Assembly: GCA_029448655.1 (NCBI GenBank)
Contig: JACCLO010000011.1
Coordinates: forward strand, 1,426,001 to 1,490,000
Reading direction: 5' to 3'
From: Wolfiporia cocos
Taxonomy: Eukaryota; Basidiomycota; Agaricomycetes; Polyporales; Phaeolaceae
DNA: 64,000 nt
This document shows, piece by piece, positions 46,282-57,268 of this stretch. The first letter of the stretch is position 1; the number at the start of each line of letters is the position of its first letter. The translations under genes were made by a program, and so were the position numbers. The notes beneath the pieces are model-generated. The model worked only from the letters and a program-made list of their open reading frames with translations. It did no database searches and had not been told where the DNA came from.

Positions 46282-47322
46282 TGACACAGACTAGCTGTGG
46301 GACTCACCACCTATGGTCCTATGGTGAGGGAATAGGTGACAAGGAAGCCAGTCAAGCACAGCAGGGTGAGAGGTGCTTCTGCAGCACTAGCCGAGAAGAA
46401 TAGAACTAAAGATAATGAGAGTCAAGCTCATATCTTGAATATGTACAGGGAGGCACTGTTACTACCTATGTTAGTAAGCCTACCCTAAAGGAGAGTGGTC
46501 TGTGTGCCAGTAGTGGCAGCACAGCTAAGTCCCTACTCTACAATGGCCGTGGTGGGCCGGTAATGGCTGCACCAATCATAATTGAGAGAGCGTATCATGC
46601 CATCTAAGATGGACATGTGAATACGGGTGCAGCCCGGCTATATGGAAGGCCGGAAGACCGGTACCTTGAGGGACATTGGCTATTGGCTGTGCCTGAGAGA
46701 TGACTAAGGCAGAGCGCCAAGTCATAAGTGCCATTGGCTAAGGCTGTGAGGCTGGTGGCTTAATGACAAGGTGGTCTAGAAGGGCCATGGACTAGGCCAT
46801 GAGGCTAGAGTCCAGGACTTGGCTTGTGCCGGAGTCCAGAGGGCAGTCCACATGTGCTGGACCAATAGCAATAATTCTGGATGGCTATTATTATGCTATA
46901 ATGCCATAGTTATGAGCACGCTTGGTGACATCATTGTGACCTAGGGCCTTATGATGTAATGGTCTGGCCCTGAGGGCTGGACTGGTTGACGTAGCAATGA
47001 CATAGCTTGGTCTAGACTATGATGCAATACTGGGGCTAGCCTGGCATCTATGCTGTTGCTATGCAGTCATAAGTCTGGGCTGGGCCTGAAAGGCTGTAGC
47101 TATGACATTTGTATGATGCATGAGTCCTGACTAGCATGTTATGCTTAGTTGTGGTTGCTTAGTAACGTGTAATACGGTTATGTAAGCGATAATGCCTTGC
47201 ATTAGCTCAGCATGGTGGCAATGTGGGATAACTCCCAGATAACTTGTAGTTAGACATGGTAATTCCGGATATATTGCTATAATATGCGGGAAATTGCTAG
47301 GGTCCCAGATAAATCTGTGACA
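46282..47322 (-). repeat. LTR-L, no matching TSD
   Basis: The ends are TGACACAGAC...AAATCTGTGACA (1041 bp). Homologous over its length to 61948-62977, which has a TSD. Here the flanks AATGT and CTCTG do not match, and the right one enters low-complexity repeats. Confidence 0.75.
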
Positions 47323-47739
47323 CTCTGTGAGTGCAACCTCTGCAATCATGACCTTGGTGACCTCCACAACCACAATCTCTGCAACCATGACTTCTGCAAC
47401 TGCAACCTCCATGATCTCCATGGCCACAACCTTGACCTTGGCCTCAATCTTGACCTCAACCTCAATGGCCTCCATGACCTCCACAACCAGACCTTCACAC
47501 CTGCAACCTCCATGACTGTGACCTCTGCAACCTCCATGACTGCAATCTTGACCTTGACCTTGACCTTGACCTCCACAACCTCCACAATCACAGCCATGAC
47601 CTCAATCTTGACCTTCACAACCTCCATGATCTCAACCTCCATGACCTGTGGATATGGTAAAAATAAATAACTTCAGGTTGCATAGTCAGTGGTGGGTCAC
47701 AGATGCAGGTCACAGAGGTCACAGTTGCAGAGGTCACAG

Positions 47740-48239
47740 TGTCACAGTTCTTATGCTGTGACAATGGGTTTTCACCACCCCTCAGTCTCAAACTCACGAC
47801 TTCAAATGTTCAATCACCTGACTATTAGATTAGATTTTGTGCCTGGCTACCACAGATAAGATCTCTGCTTGTAACATGATGTAAACATGTGACTCCCTTC
47901 TCCTCTACCTTAGCGCTTGTGCACTGGCCTCGTCATTTAGGGTAGACACATTAGGTAGTAATGTGTTGCATGTATATAAGCTAGAGAAATCTGAGGCATT
48001 CACCTCAAACTGTTCAATGTAGCCTCAAAGGGGTATATACCCCCTTGAACCTCCACCTCTGCTGTAGTGATACCCTTGCTCATCTGTGCACCTCAACCCT
48101 AGGCTTTTGTAGTTAAGGCTTAACCTCTTGAAGATGGCTTGTGCCTTGTCTGGAGGCCCCTTAGCTGCCAATGGCCAGTATAGTGGGAGAAGGATGGGTT
48201 ATAGGGCTTGTGATAGATATGGACCCAGGTTCTGGGTCA
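47740..48239 (+). repeat. Solo LTR in low-complexity DNA, TSD CACAG
   Basis: The ends are TGTCACAGTT...TTCTGGGTCA (500 bp), with CACAG at 47735-47739 and 48240-48244. The motif itself is common in this repeat, so the TSD alone is weaker evidence; LTR ends and TATATAAG (about 47973) support it. Confidence 0.75.
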
Positions 48240-48696
48240 CACAGTTGTGGAGGTCATGGTTGCAGAGGTTGTGGTAGCAGAGGCTGTAGTCATGGAGGTT
48301 GTGAAGGTCAAGGTTATGGAGGGCGTGGAGGTCACAAGGGTCAATATTGAGGTCCCAGTCATGGAGGTCATGGTTGTGGAGGTCACAGAGGTCATGGTCA
48401 CAGAGATCATGGAAATTGCAGTTGTGGAGGTCATGGTTGTGGAGGTCACAGAGGTCATGATCATAGAGGTTGCACTCACAGAGGTTGCAGAGGTTGAGGT
48501 CAAGGTCAAGGTTGAGGTTTAGGTCATGGTTGCAGAGGTTGCAGTTGTGGAGGTTGTGGTTGTGGTTGTTGTGGTTGTTGTGGTTGTGGTTGTTGTGGTT
48601 GTTGTGGTTGTGGTCATGATAGTTGCAGTCATGGAGATCATAGTTGCGGAGGTCGTGGTCATGGAGGTCGAGGTCACAGTCACAGAGGTTGTGAAG

Positions 48697-48930
48697 TGTC
48701 ACAGATAATGCCCAAGGCATATTGCAGACGTTACGGAGCAATGACTAGGGTATATTACCCAGTAGAACCTGCATAGCAGGCTACTCGTAGATGCTTAGCA
48801 TGCGAATATGAACTGCAGATATAGCTGGACCCTTGATAACAGCCAAGCTGTTATCATAGCCCTTTTGGGGGAGTAGCTATAGTGCCACTCATGAGCACGT
48901 TGCATTGGTTCCACAGCACGTCTTGTGATA
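48697..48930 (+). repeat. Short LTR-M with TG...TA ends, TSD TGAAG
   Basis: The ends are TGTCACAGAT...GTCTTGTGATA (234 bp), with TGAAG at 48692-48696 and 48931-48935. Related to the fragment at 19277-19455. Confidence 0.75.
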
Positions 48931-49045
48931 TGAAGGTTGAGGTCATGGAGATTGAGGTTGCAGAGGTCACAGAGGTCACAGAGGTTATGACAGTTGCAGA
49001 GGTCACAGCAGTTAACTTGTGGAGGTTGTGGCAACAGGCTATGGT

Positions 49046-49980
49046 TGTGGGCCAACCCACAACCGTTGCAACTGTCTGGTTAGGGCAGTCATGGGCCCAC
49101 CCACAACTGTCACTGTCATCTGGTTGCAGTGGTCATGGGCTGACCCACAACCATCACTACCATCTGGTCACGGTGGTCATGGGCTGACCTGCAACCATTA
49201 CAACTGTCTGGTCACGGCAGTCATGGGCACACCTGCAACTTGACACAGACGTACCATGTCTGTGGGACCTGCGCAGCAGGGGATGCTCCATGGCCTAGTG
49301 AGTGACAGTGGACCTTGTTGTCACAGATCTGACATTTTTCCGCTATTTTCTGCCATTTATCCGGTATTATTACGGCCACCTACGAGTTATCCCATACTTA
49401 ACAGTGACACAGTCTCACCTGACTGTGGGACCGCGCTAGCGGGGAACCTCTAACGTCCTAAGTCTAACGTCCTCCGACTAGAAGTGGAGGGTGACAACGA
49501 GGAGTCGGGGCCGGCAGGCGCAGATGCAGGGAGTCATGGTAGAAAGGGGCCTTCAGCCCATTGCCGAGAATCCTAAAGATGAGGATAAGCCTCATCTTCC
49601 TACGCCTTAAGTACATGTGTGTGAAGCCAGTAATGGCTGCCCTAAAGAGATGGCCTGTGCGCTGCAGCGCTACAGCCGACCTGAGTCATGTTACTCTAGG
49701 GGTCCATGTGACTAGCTACCATCTGTAACGTGTAACTTGTAACGTAGTGACCGTGATGTTACCGTACGCACGCTACCCCTAGCGCCTGATAAGGAACTAC
49801 ATCTTATCTAATCTACTGGATCTGGCGTCTAACGCGGGAAGCGTGGAGGTCACGGGCAATTCTGTGACAGGTATGTCCTATGTCAGTTTGTGACACACAA
49901 CTGTCTAGTTGTGGCAGTCATGGGCCCACCCACAATTGTCACAACCATCTAGTCACAGCAGTGGTGGGCCCATCCATTAT
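49046..49980. repeat. 44-bp minisatellite, split by an LTR insertion
   Basis: Units begin ACCCACAAC or ACCTGCAAC and end CAGTCATGGGC-type. Four full units and a part lie before 49241; about one and a half continue after 49897. Units differ by several substitutions. Confidence 0.78.
49241..49897 (-). repeat. LTR stack inserted in the minisatellite, TSD CAACT
   Basis: CAACT lies at 49236-49240 and 49898-49902, restoring a unit when removed. The left end is TGACACAGAC; the right end GTTTGTGACACA. Inside are an LTR start at 49319 (TGTCACAGATC) and an LTR at 49405-49869 (TGACACAGTC...ATTCTGTGACA) whose flanks do not match, so the inner order is not fully resolved. The hairpin AAGATGAGG-ATAAG-CCTCATCTT lies at 49576-49598. 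Confidence 0.65.
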
Positions 49981-50249
49981 AGAATCTAGATGACCATAAG
50001 CCTATCTCAGTCGTATCGATGGTATAATGACTGAGTTGCAGTACCTAGATGACTATAAGCCTATCTACATAGTACTGCATGTAAGCACTGCATAGTGACT
50101 GTGTATCATAGTGTGAAAGACATACCTCAGTCGTATGGATGGTACAATGACTGAGGAGAGAGGGAGAACGGTGCGAGTGAGACTACTTAACATAACTACA
50201 TGTGACTTTGACATATGAACATACAATGGCGATGACGGCAGAGTACATT

Positions 50250-51879
50250 CAATGATGACACTCCCCTGCAGTGCAAACAAAGGAAAGCAGTGAATATGAG
50301 GACTGGTGTCGCATGAGAGAAAAAAGAGAAAACAGAGTAGTCATGGATGACACTCCCCCAGAGACAGAAGATGGAGCCCCATGCGACAGCATAACTTGAG
50401 GAAGCTCTTTTGAGGGAGCGGCTTGGTGAAGGTGTCGGCAACATTTAGGTGGGATGGCACATAATGAAAATGAGGGTATTGGAGTCAACAAACTCATGAA
50501 GCTGGTGTCATTTAATGTCAATATGTTTGACACGAGAATGTAGGGCAGAGTCCTGGGATAGACGAATGGCACCAGTGCTATTGCAAAGGAGAGGCGTAGC
50601 ATTGTATCACAAGACTCACGGACTGGTGAGGGACCCTAAACGTATCTCTAGCTAGTCACATAGAGATAGAACTACAAGGGCGTGCTACGTTGTTGTAGCA
50701 GAGGCCGCCTTCTAGGGGTATCCAAGAAGCAGAGTGGGTATGCACACAGAGAGGAGGTCAAGGGGCGCTATGCCCTAAAATGACAATATTAGGACTGAGG
50801 TACTAAGACCTCAAGTCTTGGTATTAATGTACATGAGGGAGGCATAGCTACTGAGCATCTACCTACCCTAAAGACATTGTCTGTGCGCCCTAATGGCTAC
50901 ACATGACCAGGTCATAGCCTGGCTGTAAGGCCTAGGCTGTAAGATGGTAACCAAGGCCCCAGTAATGGGACCTTGTGAACTCATATGCCCCCAGACACCT
51001 TGTCAGGTGCTGGGCACTAGTCATAAGGATCAGGTGCCGCCTACGCGGTCACCTGTCTACACATCATGGTCACGTGCTACCTATCTGTGCATGTACCTAA
51101 GGCCCTACGCATCCAGTAAGGGGCACAAGGGTGACTACAAGCCTTAAGGGCTTTAAGGGGGCACCCAAATAGCCCATATTCTAGGGGAAACACCATATAA
51201 CATTGGATATAAAGGAGAACGTACTTTCTTGTGACACATTGGAGGGGTGGAGATGCAGGCCCAAGAGAAGCTGACACAGCCACATGGCCTCATGGGAGGC
51301 AGTGGAAGCGGCGATGTACTTGGCTTCCATAGTGGATAAGGCAATGGTGGTTTGCTTGCAAGTGGACCAGGAGACAAGACCTGAGCCCAGGGAAAAGCAG
51401 TAGCCGGAAATGGAGTGCCAAGTGTCCAAGCAAGAGGCATGACTGGCATCAGAGAAACCAGAGAGGCTTGCAGCATGAGACCCACTGAGAATGAGACGGA
51501 GATCATGAGTGCCTTTGAGGTAGTGAACGACATGTTTTGCGGCATCCCAGTGAGTGCAGCTGTAGCAGTCGAGGAACTGGCTGAGTTGCTGAATGGCAAG
51601 CGCAATGTCTGGGTGAGTACCAATGGTGAGATACATGAGGCAGCTGACTAGGGTGCGGTAAGGGAGGCGGGTGGCATGATCTTGTTCTTTGGTGGATTGT
51701 GGGGAATGGTCACATCACGAGAGTTGGAGGCTGGCATCCATGGGGGTGCTCACAGAGGCAGCATCCTGCAGGCCAAACTGAGAGATGAGTTTGTCAATGA
51801 GGGCGCACTGAGACAGGAAGACCTCATGCGAGGCGTGGTTGTGTTCGATGGCGATGCCAATGCAGAATCACACCTCACC
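50250..51879 (-). pseudogene. Copia RNase H
   Basis: From 51879 down: FCIGIAIEHNHASHEVFLSQ after a stop codon, then LTIGTHPDIALAIQQLSQF, GFSDASHASCLDTWHSISGY with the RNase H Asp, LSTMEAKYIAASTASHEAMWL with the Glu/Tyr motif, and QLLLGLHLHPSN. LTR-D interrupts at 51236; the rest (50604-50250) gives NATPLLCNSTGAIRLSQD, LHSRVKHIDIK and a final positively charged stretch with frameshifts. It would remove RNA from the hybrid during cDNA synthesis. Inactive. Confidence 0.82.
50605..51236 (-). repeat. Solo LTR-D with TG...TA ends, TSD CATTG
   Basis: CATTG lies at 50600-50604 and 51237-51241. On the minus strand it reads TGTCACAAGAAAG...GTCTTGTGATA (632 bp). A second copy starts at 60662 with the same TATCACAAGAC terminus. 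Confidence 0.88.
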
Positions 51880-52104
51880 TAGTAATGTGCCGGCCCAGCC
51901 CGGCCTGAAAGCCCCCGGCTTTGGCCCAGCTTTGGACGGCCTTGGCTTTTCAAAACCTCAAGCCGGGCCCCCATTGACGGCCCACGGCTTGGCCCGGCCT
52001 GGCTTGAGACACAAGCCGGGCCCTGGGCCGTCTCAAGCCGTGGTGTAGGGCCCGGCCTGGCCCGGCCTGGCCTATGGCCCAAAGCCAGGCCTGGCACATC
52101 ACTA
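51880..52104. mobile_element. Short hAT-type MITE
   Basis: The ends are TAGTAATGTGCC and GGCACATCACTA; it is a 225-bp internally deleted relative of 32924-33562 with the same GGCCCGG repeats. The TSD is imperfect (a GGTGAGG duplication on the minus strand, a few bases apart from the ends). Confidence 0.8.
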
Positions 52105-52112
52105 AGGTCCTC

Positions 52113-53035
52113 ACCAAGGTCAGAAATTTGCCATTCTTCCCGGAGTTCGAGTTCTGACTTGAAGCAATCGACGGCAGCACGGGTGGATGCGCCAAGCAAG
52201 AAATCATCGATGTGTATCCCGGCAATGACAATCCCCTCAGCAGTCTTACGGTAATAGATGCAGAACTCACAGGACAGACATTTAAAACCAAGAGCAGTAA
52301 GTCGTGCGTGCATGGTTTTATTCCATGTCCACCCACCCTGTTTTGTGCCATAGATCCCTTTGTGAAGTTCCCAAATCCAGTCTTCCTTCCCAGGTTCCTC
52401 AAAGCCAGGTGGTTGCTTCATATAGCATATTTCGTCATCAGGTAGAAGACCGTACAGGAAGGCGATTTTGACGTCCAGTTGGTGAATTTCCCAATTTTTT
52501 GCAGCGGCGAGATGGAGCAAGGTGCGGAACGATTCCATTCGCATGGTAGGAGAGGAGGTTTGGTTGTAGTCCTGGCCAAAAACGGCCTCATAGCCCTTGC
52601 AGACCCACTGTGCCTTGAAGCGGGCAGGCGCACCATTTTCGTCACACTTCAGGCGAAAAACAGGTCGCCCTCTCATGATCTGATGGCCAGGAGGCACTTG
52701 AGATGGGGGCACAAGCTTGTAGACGTCGAGATTGCGAATCAATTTGAACTCATCAAGGAGTGCCTGCCACCACTGGTCTGCATAATGACCGGTGAGAGCC
52801 TCACGAAGGGTGGAAGGGTCACCAGGATAAGCTACATCACAATCAAGCTTACCATCAGCAGAGAGGGCAGCTAGGAGTTCCTCAACTTCAGGGATAGTAT
52901 CAAGAGCAGGAGGAGGTGAGGGGGCAGAATCGGAGACTGAGACGGGAGCCACAGACGAGACAGACGAATGGTGAGAAGAGCGATTGGATGGTGGAGGCAG
53001 CTCTGGCACCTCACATGCGGAGGCATGCGAGTGGG
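52113..53035 (-). pseudogene. Copia reverse transcriptase
   Basis: It shows WWQALLDEFKLIRNLDVYKLV, KAQWVCKGYEAVFGQDYNQT, TLLHLAAAKNWEIHQLDVKIAFLYG (palm Asp), MKQPPGFEEPGKEDWIWELHKGIYGTKQ, and IHIDDFLLG in place of the usual YVDD. The HIDD box is a change in the catalytic motif that could itself lower activity. The hAT MITE at 51880 cuts the frame after ISDLGEDL. Confidence 0.88.
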
Positions 53036-53651
53036 TAGTGATGTGCAAAGCACGGCTCAAAGCCGTGAGCCGGGCCTGGCCGAGCCGACTTAAGCCGGGC
53101 CGAGCCGAGCCTGGGGGGGCGGCTTAAGACGGCTCAGGGCCCGGCTTGGATCGTGAGCCGGCCGTAGCCGAGCCCTGAGCCGGCGGCTTTAGGCGCGCAG
53201 CTGTGGTGATGTTAGAATTAGCGAAAATGGGCCCTTTAGTTGAAGATTTTGCAGCAATTCACCTTATATGATCTCAACAGCCATTACAATGACTTGTGAT
53301 CTGCTAACACGGTGCGGAACGTTGTGACTACTGTTGCGATCGGGGTTGTGATCGAGATCTGGATTTTCGATCAACATCATAAGCAGCTGTAAAAACACTT
53401 GTAGATCAGAATAACAACAAATAGTAGACATATAAGCATTCTGAATACGTTGTGCTGTCATTTGAACTGCACAACCCAATAATCTCAAGGTCCTACATGA
53501 TTACCCATAAGCCCCAGCCTGAGCCTGAGCTGGGCCCAAGCCGGCCTGAGCCGTCAAGGAGGGCCCGGCTTGACATTCCGCTGAGCCTGAGCCCTTCAAA
53601 GCCAGGCCCAAGCCCCGGGCTTTGAGCCGAGCCGTGCTTTGCACATCACTA
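53036..53651. mobile_element. hAT-type MITE, 8-bp TSD CGAGTGGG
   Basis: The ends are TAGTGATGTGCAAAGC and GCTTTGCACATCACTA (616 bp). Exact TSD at 53028-53035 and 53652-53659. Subterminal AGCCGGGC/GAGCC repeats. Confidence 0.93.
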
Positions 53652-54321
53652 CGAGTGGGAATGCAAACGTTCGGAGCGAAGAACGGGAGGAGAAGCTGCA
53701 GGAGCAAAAGTAGGAGGCGGACCAGTAGAGGGTGTAGGAGCGTCATTGTCCTTGCAGATGGGCAAGGGAGGAGATGGGATACCTGAGTCGACAGCCAGCA
53801 CTGCAACAGGTATAGGGCCCTCGTGAGATTCAATATATGTGACATGGAAGGAGGAGATGACTTTATGGGTTGCACAATGGTAGCACCGATACCTCTTGGA
53901 GTGTTGGTCATACCCAATGAGAACACACTTGACAGAGCGAGCACATATCTTTGGATTGTGAACATTTTGGATCAGGACAAATGCACATGAGCCAATTTCA
54001 CGAAGGTGAGATAGGTCAGGAGCATGACCATGCCAGAGTTGATAGGGTGTGGTGCCAACAGGAAGGGAACACGAGAAGGTGCAGACAGTGAGGTAGTTTG
54101 CAGTAAGAAGGAACTCATCCCATCGATCTGGCGGTAATTGACATGCAATACGCATTGCACGTGCACGGTTCATGAGTGTGAGGTGCAGGCATTCGACACG
54201 ACCATTTTGCGCAGAAGTGTGAGGGCTAGTCAATCGCCAGGTAGTCCCCATGATGACAGAAAAGAAGTGAAGTCAGTGGAGAGCATCTCCCCATTGTCAA
54301 TTTGAATGGCACGGACACAAC
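53652..54321 (-). pseudogene. Copia integrase C-terminal half
   Basis: It shows TSPHTSAQNGRVECLHLTLMNRARAM, where the Glu completes the DDE triad, then PDRWDEFLLTANYLT, LPVGTTPYQLWHGHAPDLSHLREIG and GYDQHSKRYRCY. The N-terminal half lies at 58789-59147 beyond the foldback MITE. Confidence 0.88.
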
Positions 54322-55424
54322 AACCAGTGTAGAGTTTCAGTCAATTATCTTAATCTGCCAACTGCCCTTCACTTAAGAAATCGCAGTTGCGAGCTAGGTT
54401 TGCACGCAGATTAATCTGCTAACTGCGGCAGATTAATCTACTGTGACAATAAAATGGCACATCCCGGATTCGAACCAAGGTGACACAGACTCACTGTCTG
54501 TGCGACCCCTGGGCTCAGGGGGATCCATACAGGCCTACAATCGAGGCCATAAGGCACCAACCAGAGGTGAGCGCAGAGGCTACATGGATGGGGCATCCCC
54601 GCATTCCTAGTGTACGCCGACATAGCTGATAATCTCACAGACAAGGTAGGAGAGATACGGGCCCCGGGCCAGGAGATCACACAGCGTTAAGCGAGAAAGG
54701 GTTATACACCATTGTCGAGAATCTGAGAGATGGGGTGTAAGCCCACATCTCGTCGTATTATATACATGCTTGTATCTACTACCGAGCCAGCCCTAAAGAT
54801 GTGGTCTGTGCACCGCTATCTACTGGGTCATGTGCTAGGTAACGAGACATGTAACAATGTGACCATTAGTGACGGTACCTGAGGCGCGCGCTACCCTACA
54901 GCGCTAACCATACGACCAGGTGACCTGCAATAACTGGGAGACACCGGAGGTGGCTACAGCGCAGAGACGCGGCGTACGCCTAGCGCCACGCGTGCGTCCT
55001 ATAGCGAGGGAGTACAAACTATTAGTGGAATAATTTGTAACATTACCCCCCCTCTCGAAAAACGTCGTCCCTGACGTTCTACCTATCTTCCTACGACCCT
55101 CGCATCCTTGGTTGCTTGTTTGACACACGGCCCATCCTTTGCAACGTAAGGTGGGGAGCGTCCGTGTGCACGGTCCGTCCGCCGGTGGAGGAGTGAAGAA
55201 AACGTCCCCCCATCCCGCAACGTGAGTGAACGAGGCCCTCCAGAGGTGAGCGGGCCCATCGGAGGTTGAGGTAATGCTGTGTCATTCCGCCTCCTAGGAC
55301 TGACGCCGACATAGATGAGCGTGGCGCACCGACCTCGGGGTATGTGGTTGGTTTTGTCGGAGAAGTAGTCGGTCGTCGAGGATTGCTTTCTGACCTTAGT
55401 GATCGTCGGTGTGGGGTTGGGTAC

Positions 55425-57268
55425 TGTCACAGACTTACGTCTGTGCTACCCCTGGGCTCAGGGGGAACCATACACGCCGTGAGGCGAGCCTATAAGTCAC
55501 CATGCCAGCGCTGAACGCAGAGGCAACGTGGAAGCCCGACATCCCTTGTGTACGTCGAGGTAACGATGGCGGCTCACAGACAAGCACGACGAGATACGGG
55601 CCCCGGGCCAGCAGGCATCACAGCAATAGTAAGAGAGGAGCTTGCGCTCAATGACGAGAATCCTAAAGATGGGGAGTAAGCCCCATCTTGTCGTATATTA
55701 TATACATGAGCGTGGATACTACTAGTACTGCCCTAAAGAGATGGCCTGTGCGCCGTATCTAAGGGATCAGGTGACAAGTAACGCTACATGACATACTGTG
55801 ACCATAGGTGACTGTACCTGAGGCGCGCGCTACCCTACAGCGCTAACCGAGGCGGTCAGGTGATATACAGTAACTGGGTGCGACGTGAGAGTAGCGTTAG
55901 CATAGCGGTGCGGCGTACGCCTAGCGCCGCACATATAACTAAGGCGAGGAGACGTACAGTAGCCCCCTGGGCATATCCGTGACATTACCCCCCCTCTCAA
56001 AAAGCGTCGTCCCTGACGTTCTATCTTGAAAACTACGGCCCTCGCATCCCTGGTCATTTATTTAGTACGCGGCCCATTCTTACGTCTTGGAGGATGGGGA
56101 GCTGCCCGCGCAGGTGGTCCGTAGCTTTACGAGCCCCCACGAAGTGATACACCAGGCAAAGCGACTGTAGGGAGTGAACAACCAAGTCCGCCCCCTTTGA
56201 ACTAAGGTAGCAGGGATCGACCAGCGTAGGCCCCGTTTGAGGACCCGCCGCCGTCATTACCCATAATGCGCGCGCGTGTGGAGGTCTAGGGCAGCTTGGC
56301 CATCATCCCTGGGCGGCAGGAGCAAGCGACAAGAAACCTTGACCAGTGGGTATGCGAAGGAACCCGCAAGGGTCTCCAACCCCACACCGACGGTCTCTAA
56401 GGTTAGAGAACAGCACACCACGACCGACTATCGAAAACGACATAAGCGGCATGCGGCAAGCGGAGGTACACGGGGACAAAGGGGACCCCATCTAAAAAAT
56501 AACCCTGTAACCTTTTGGACGAATACCGAACCGATACCGATCCCGCCCAACTCCTCTCCTCCACCGGTGGACGGACCACCTGCGCGGGCAGCTCCCCATC
56601 CTCCAAGACGTAAGAATGGGCCGCGTACTAAATAAATGACCAGGGATGCGAGGGCCGTAGTTTTCAAGATAGAACGTCAGGGACGACGCTTTTTGAGAGG
56701 GGGGGTAATGTCACGGATATGCCCAGGGGGCTACTGTACGTCTCCTCGCCTTAGTTATATGTGCGGCGCTAGGCGTACGCCGCACCGCTATGCTAACGCT
56801 ACTCTCACATCGCACCCAGTTACTGTATATCACCTGACCGCCTCGGTTAGCGCTGTAGGGTAGCGCGCGCCTCAGGTACAGTCACCTATGGTCACAGTAT
56901 GTCATGTAGCGTTACTTGTCACCTGATCCCTTAGATACGGCGCACAGGCCATCTCTTTAGGGCAGTACTAGTAGTATCCACGCTCATGTATATAATATAC
57001 GACAAGATGGGGCTTACTCCCCATCTTTAGGATTCTCGTCATTGAGCGCAAGCTCCTCTCTTACTATTGCTGTGATGCCTGCTGGCCCGGGGCCCGTATC
57101 TCGTCGTGCTTGTCTGTGAGCCGCCATCGTTACCTCGACGTACACAAGGGATGTCGGGCTCCCACGTTGCCTCTGCGTTCAGCGCTGGCATGGTGACTTA
57201 TAGGCTCGCCTCACGGCGTGTATGGTTCCCCCTGAGCCCAGGGGTAGCACAGACGTAAGTCTGTGACA
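55425..57268. mobile_element. Palindromic LTR-C insertion, TSD GGTAC
   Basis: Two 698-bp arms (55425-56122 and 56571-57268) are inverse complements with about two mismatches and surround 448 bp. Each arm is a full LTR-C (560 bp) plus its polypurine tract and adjacent internal sequence, so both outer ends are U5. GGTAC lies at 55420-55424 and 57269-57273. The centre contains homologous internal sequence of the same family. Confidence 0.9.
55666..55689 (-). promoter_or_regulatory. LTR-C leader hairpin
   Basis: AAGATGGGG pairs with CCCCATCTT around AGTAAG (CTTACT on the sense strand). A second stem GAGC/GCTC lies at 55638-55649. The mirror copy is near 57004-57027. Confidence 0.62.

Larger units (their letters stand above)
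47323..49030. repeat. Low-complexity ACCTCC/GAGGTT repeat blocks in inverted orientation
   Basis: The part 47323-47650 is built from ACCTCCA, TGCAACC and CTTGACC words; 47690-49030 (without two LTRs) from the complementary GAGGTCA, GAGGTTG and GTTGTGG words. Between 48540 and 48612 the strand is only G and T. All frames read as His/Asp/Leu or Val/Glu-rich, so long ORFs here are composition artefacts. Confidence 0.75.

Noticed and set aside
47131..48741. Long His/Asp- or Val/Glu-rich ORFs on both strands
   Set aside because: They follow the low-complexity repeat and are open in several frames at once.
49046..49240. CRISPR array
   Set aside because: Repeats are contiguous 44-bp minisatellite units without unique spacers, in a eukaryotic context.
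49405..49869. Independent solo LTR inside the 49241-49897 stack
   Set aside because: The ends look right, but the flanks AACAG and GGTAT do not form a TSD; kept only as part of the stack.
55830..56863. Two identical 75-codon ORFs in opposite orientation (55830-56057 and 56636-56863)
   Set aside because: They are the two arms of the palindromic LTR insertion, spanning LTR and polypurine tract; identity comes from the palindrome, not from a conserved gene.
3501..57026. TTTAGGGC motifs as telomere repeats
   Set aside because: They are single occurrences at fixed positions in LTRs, never tandem.
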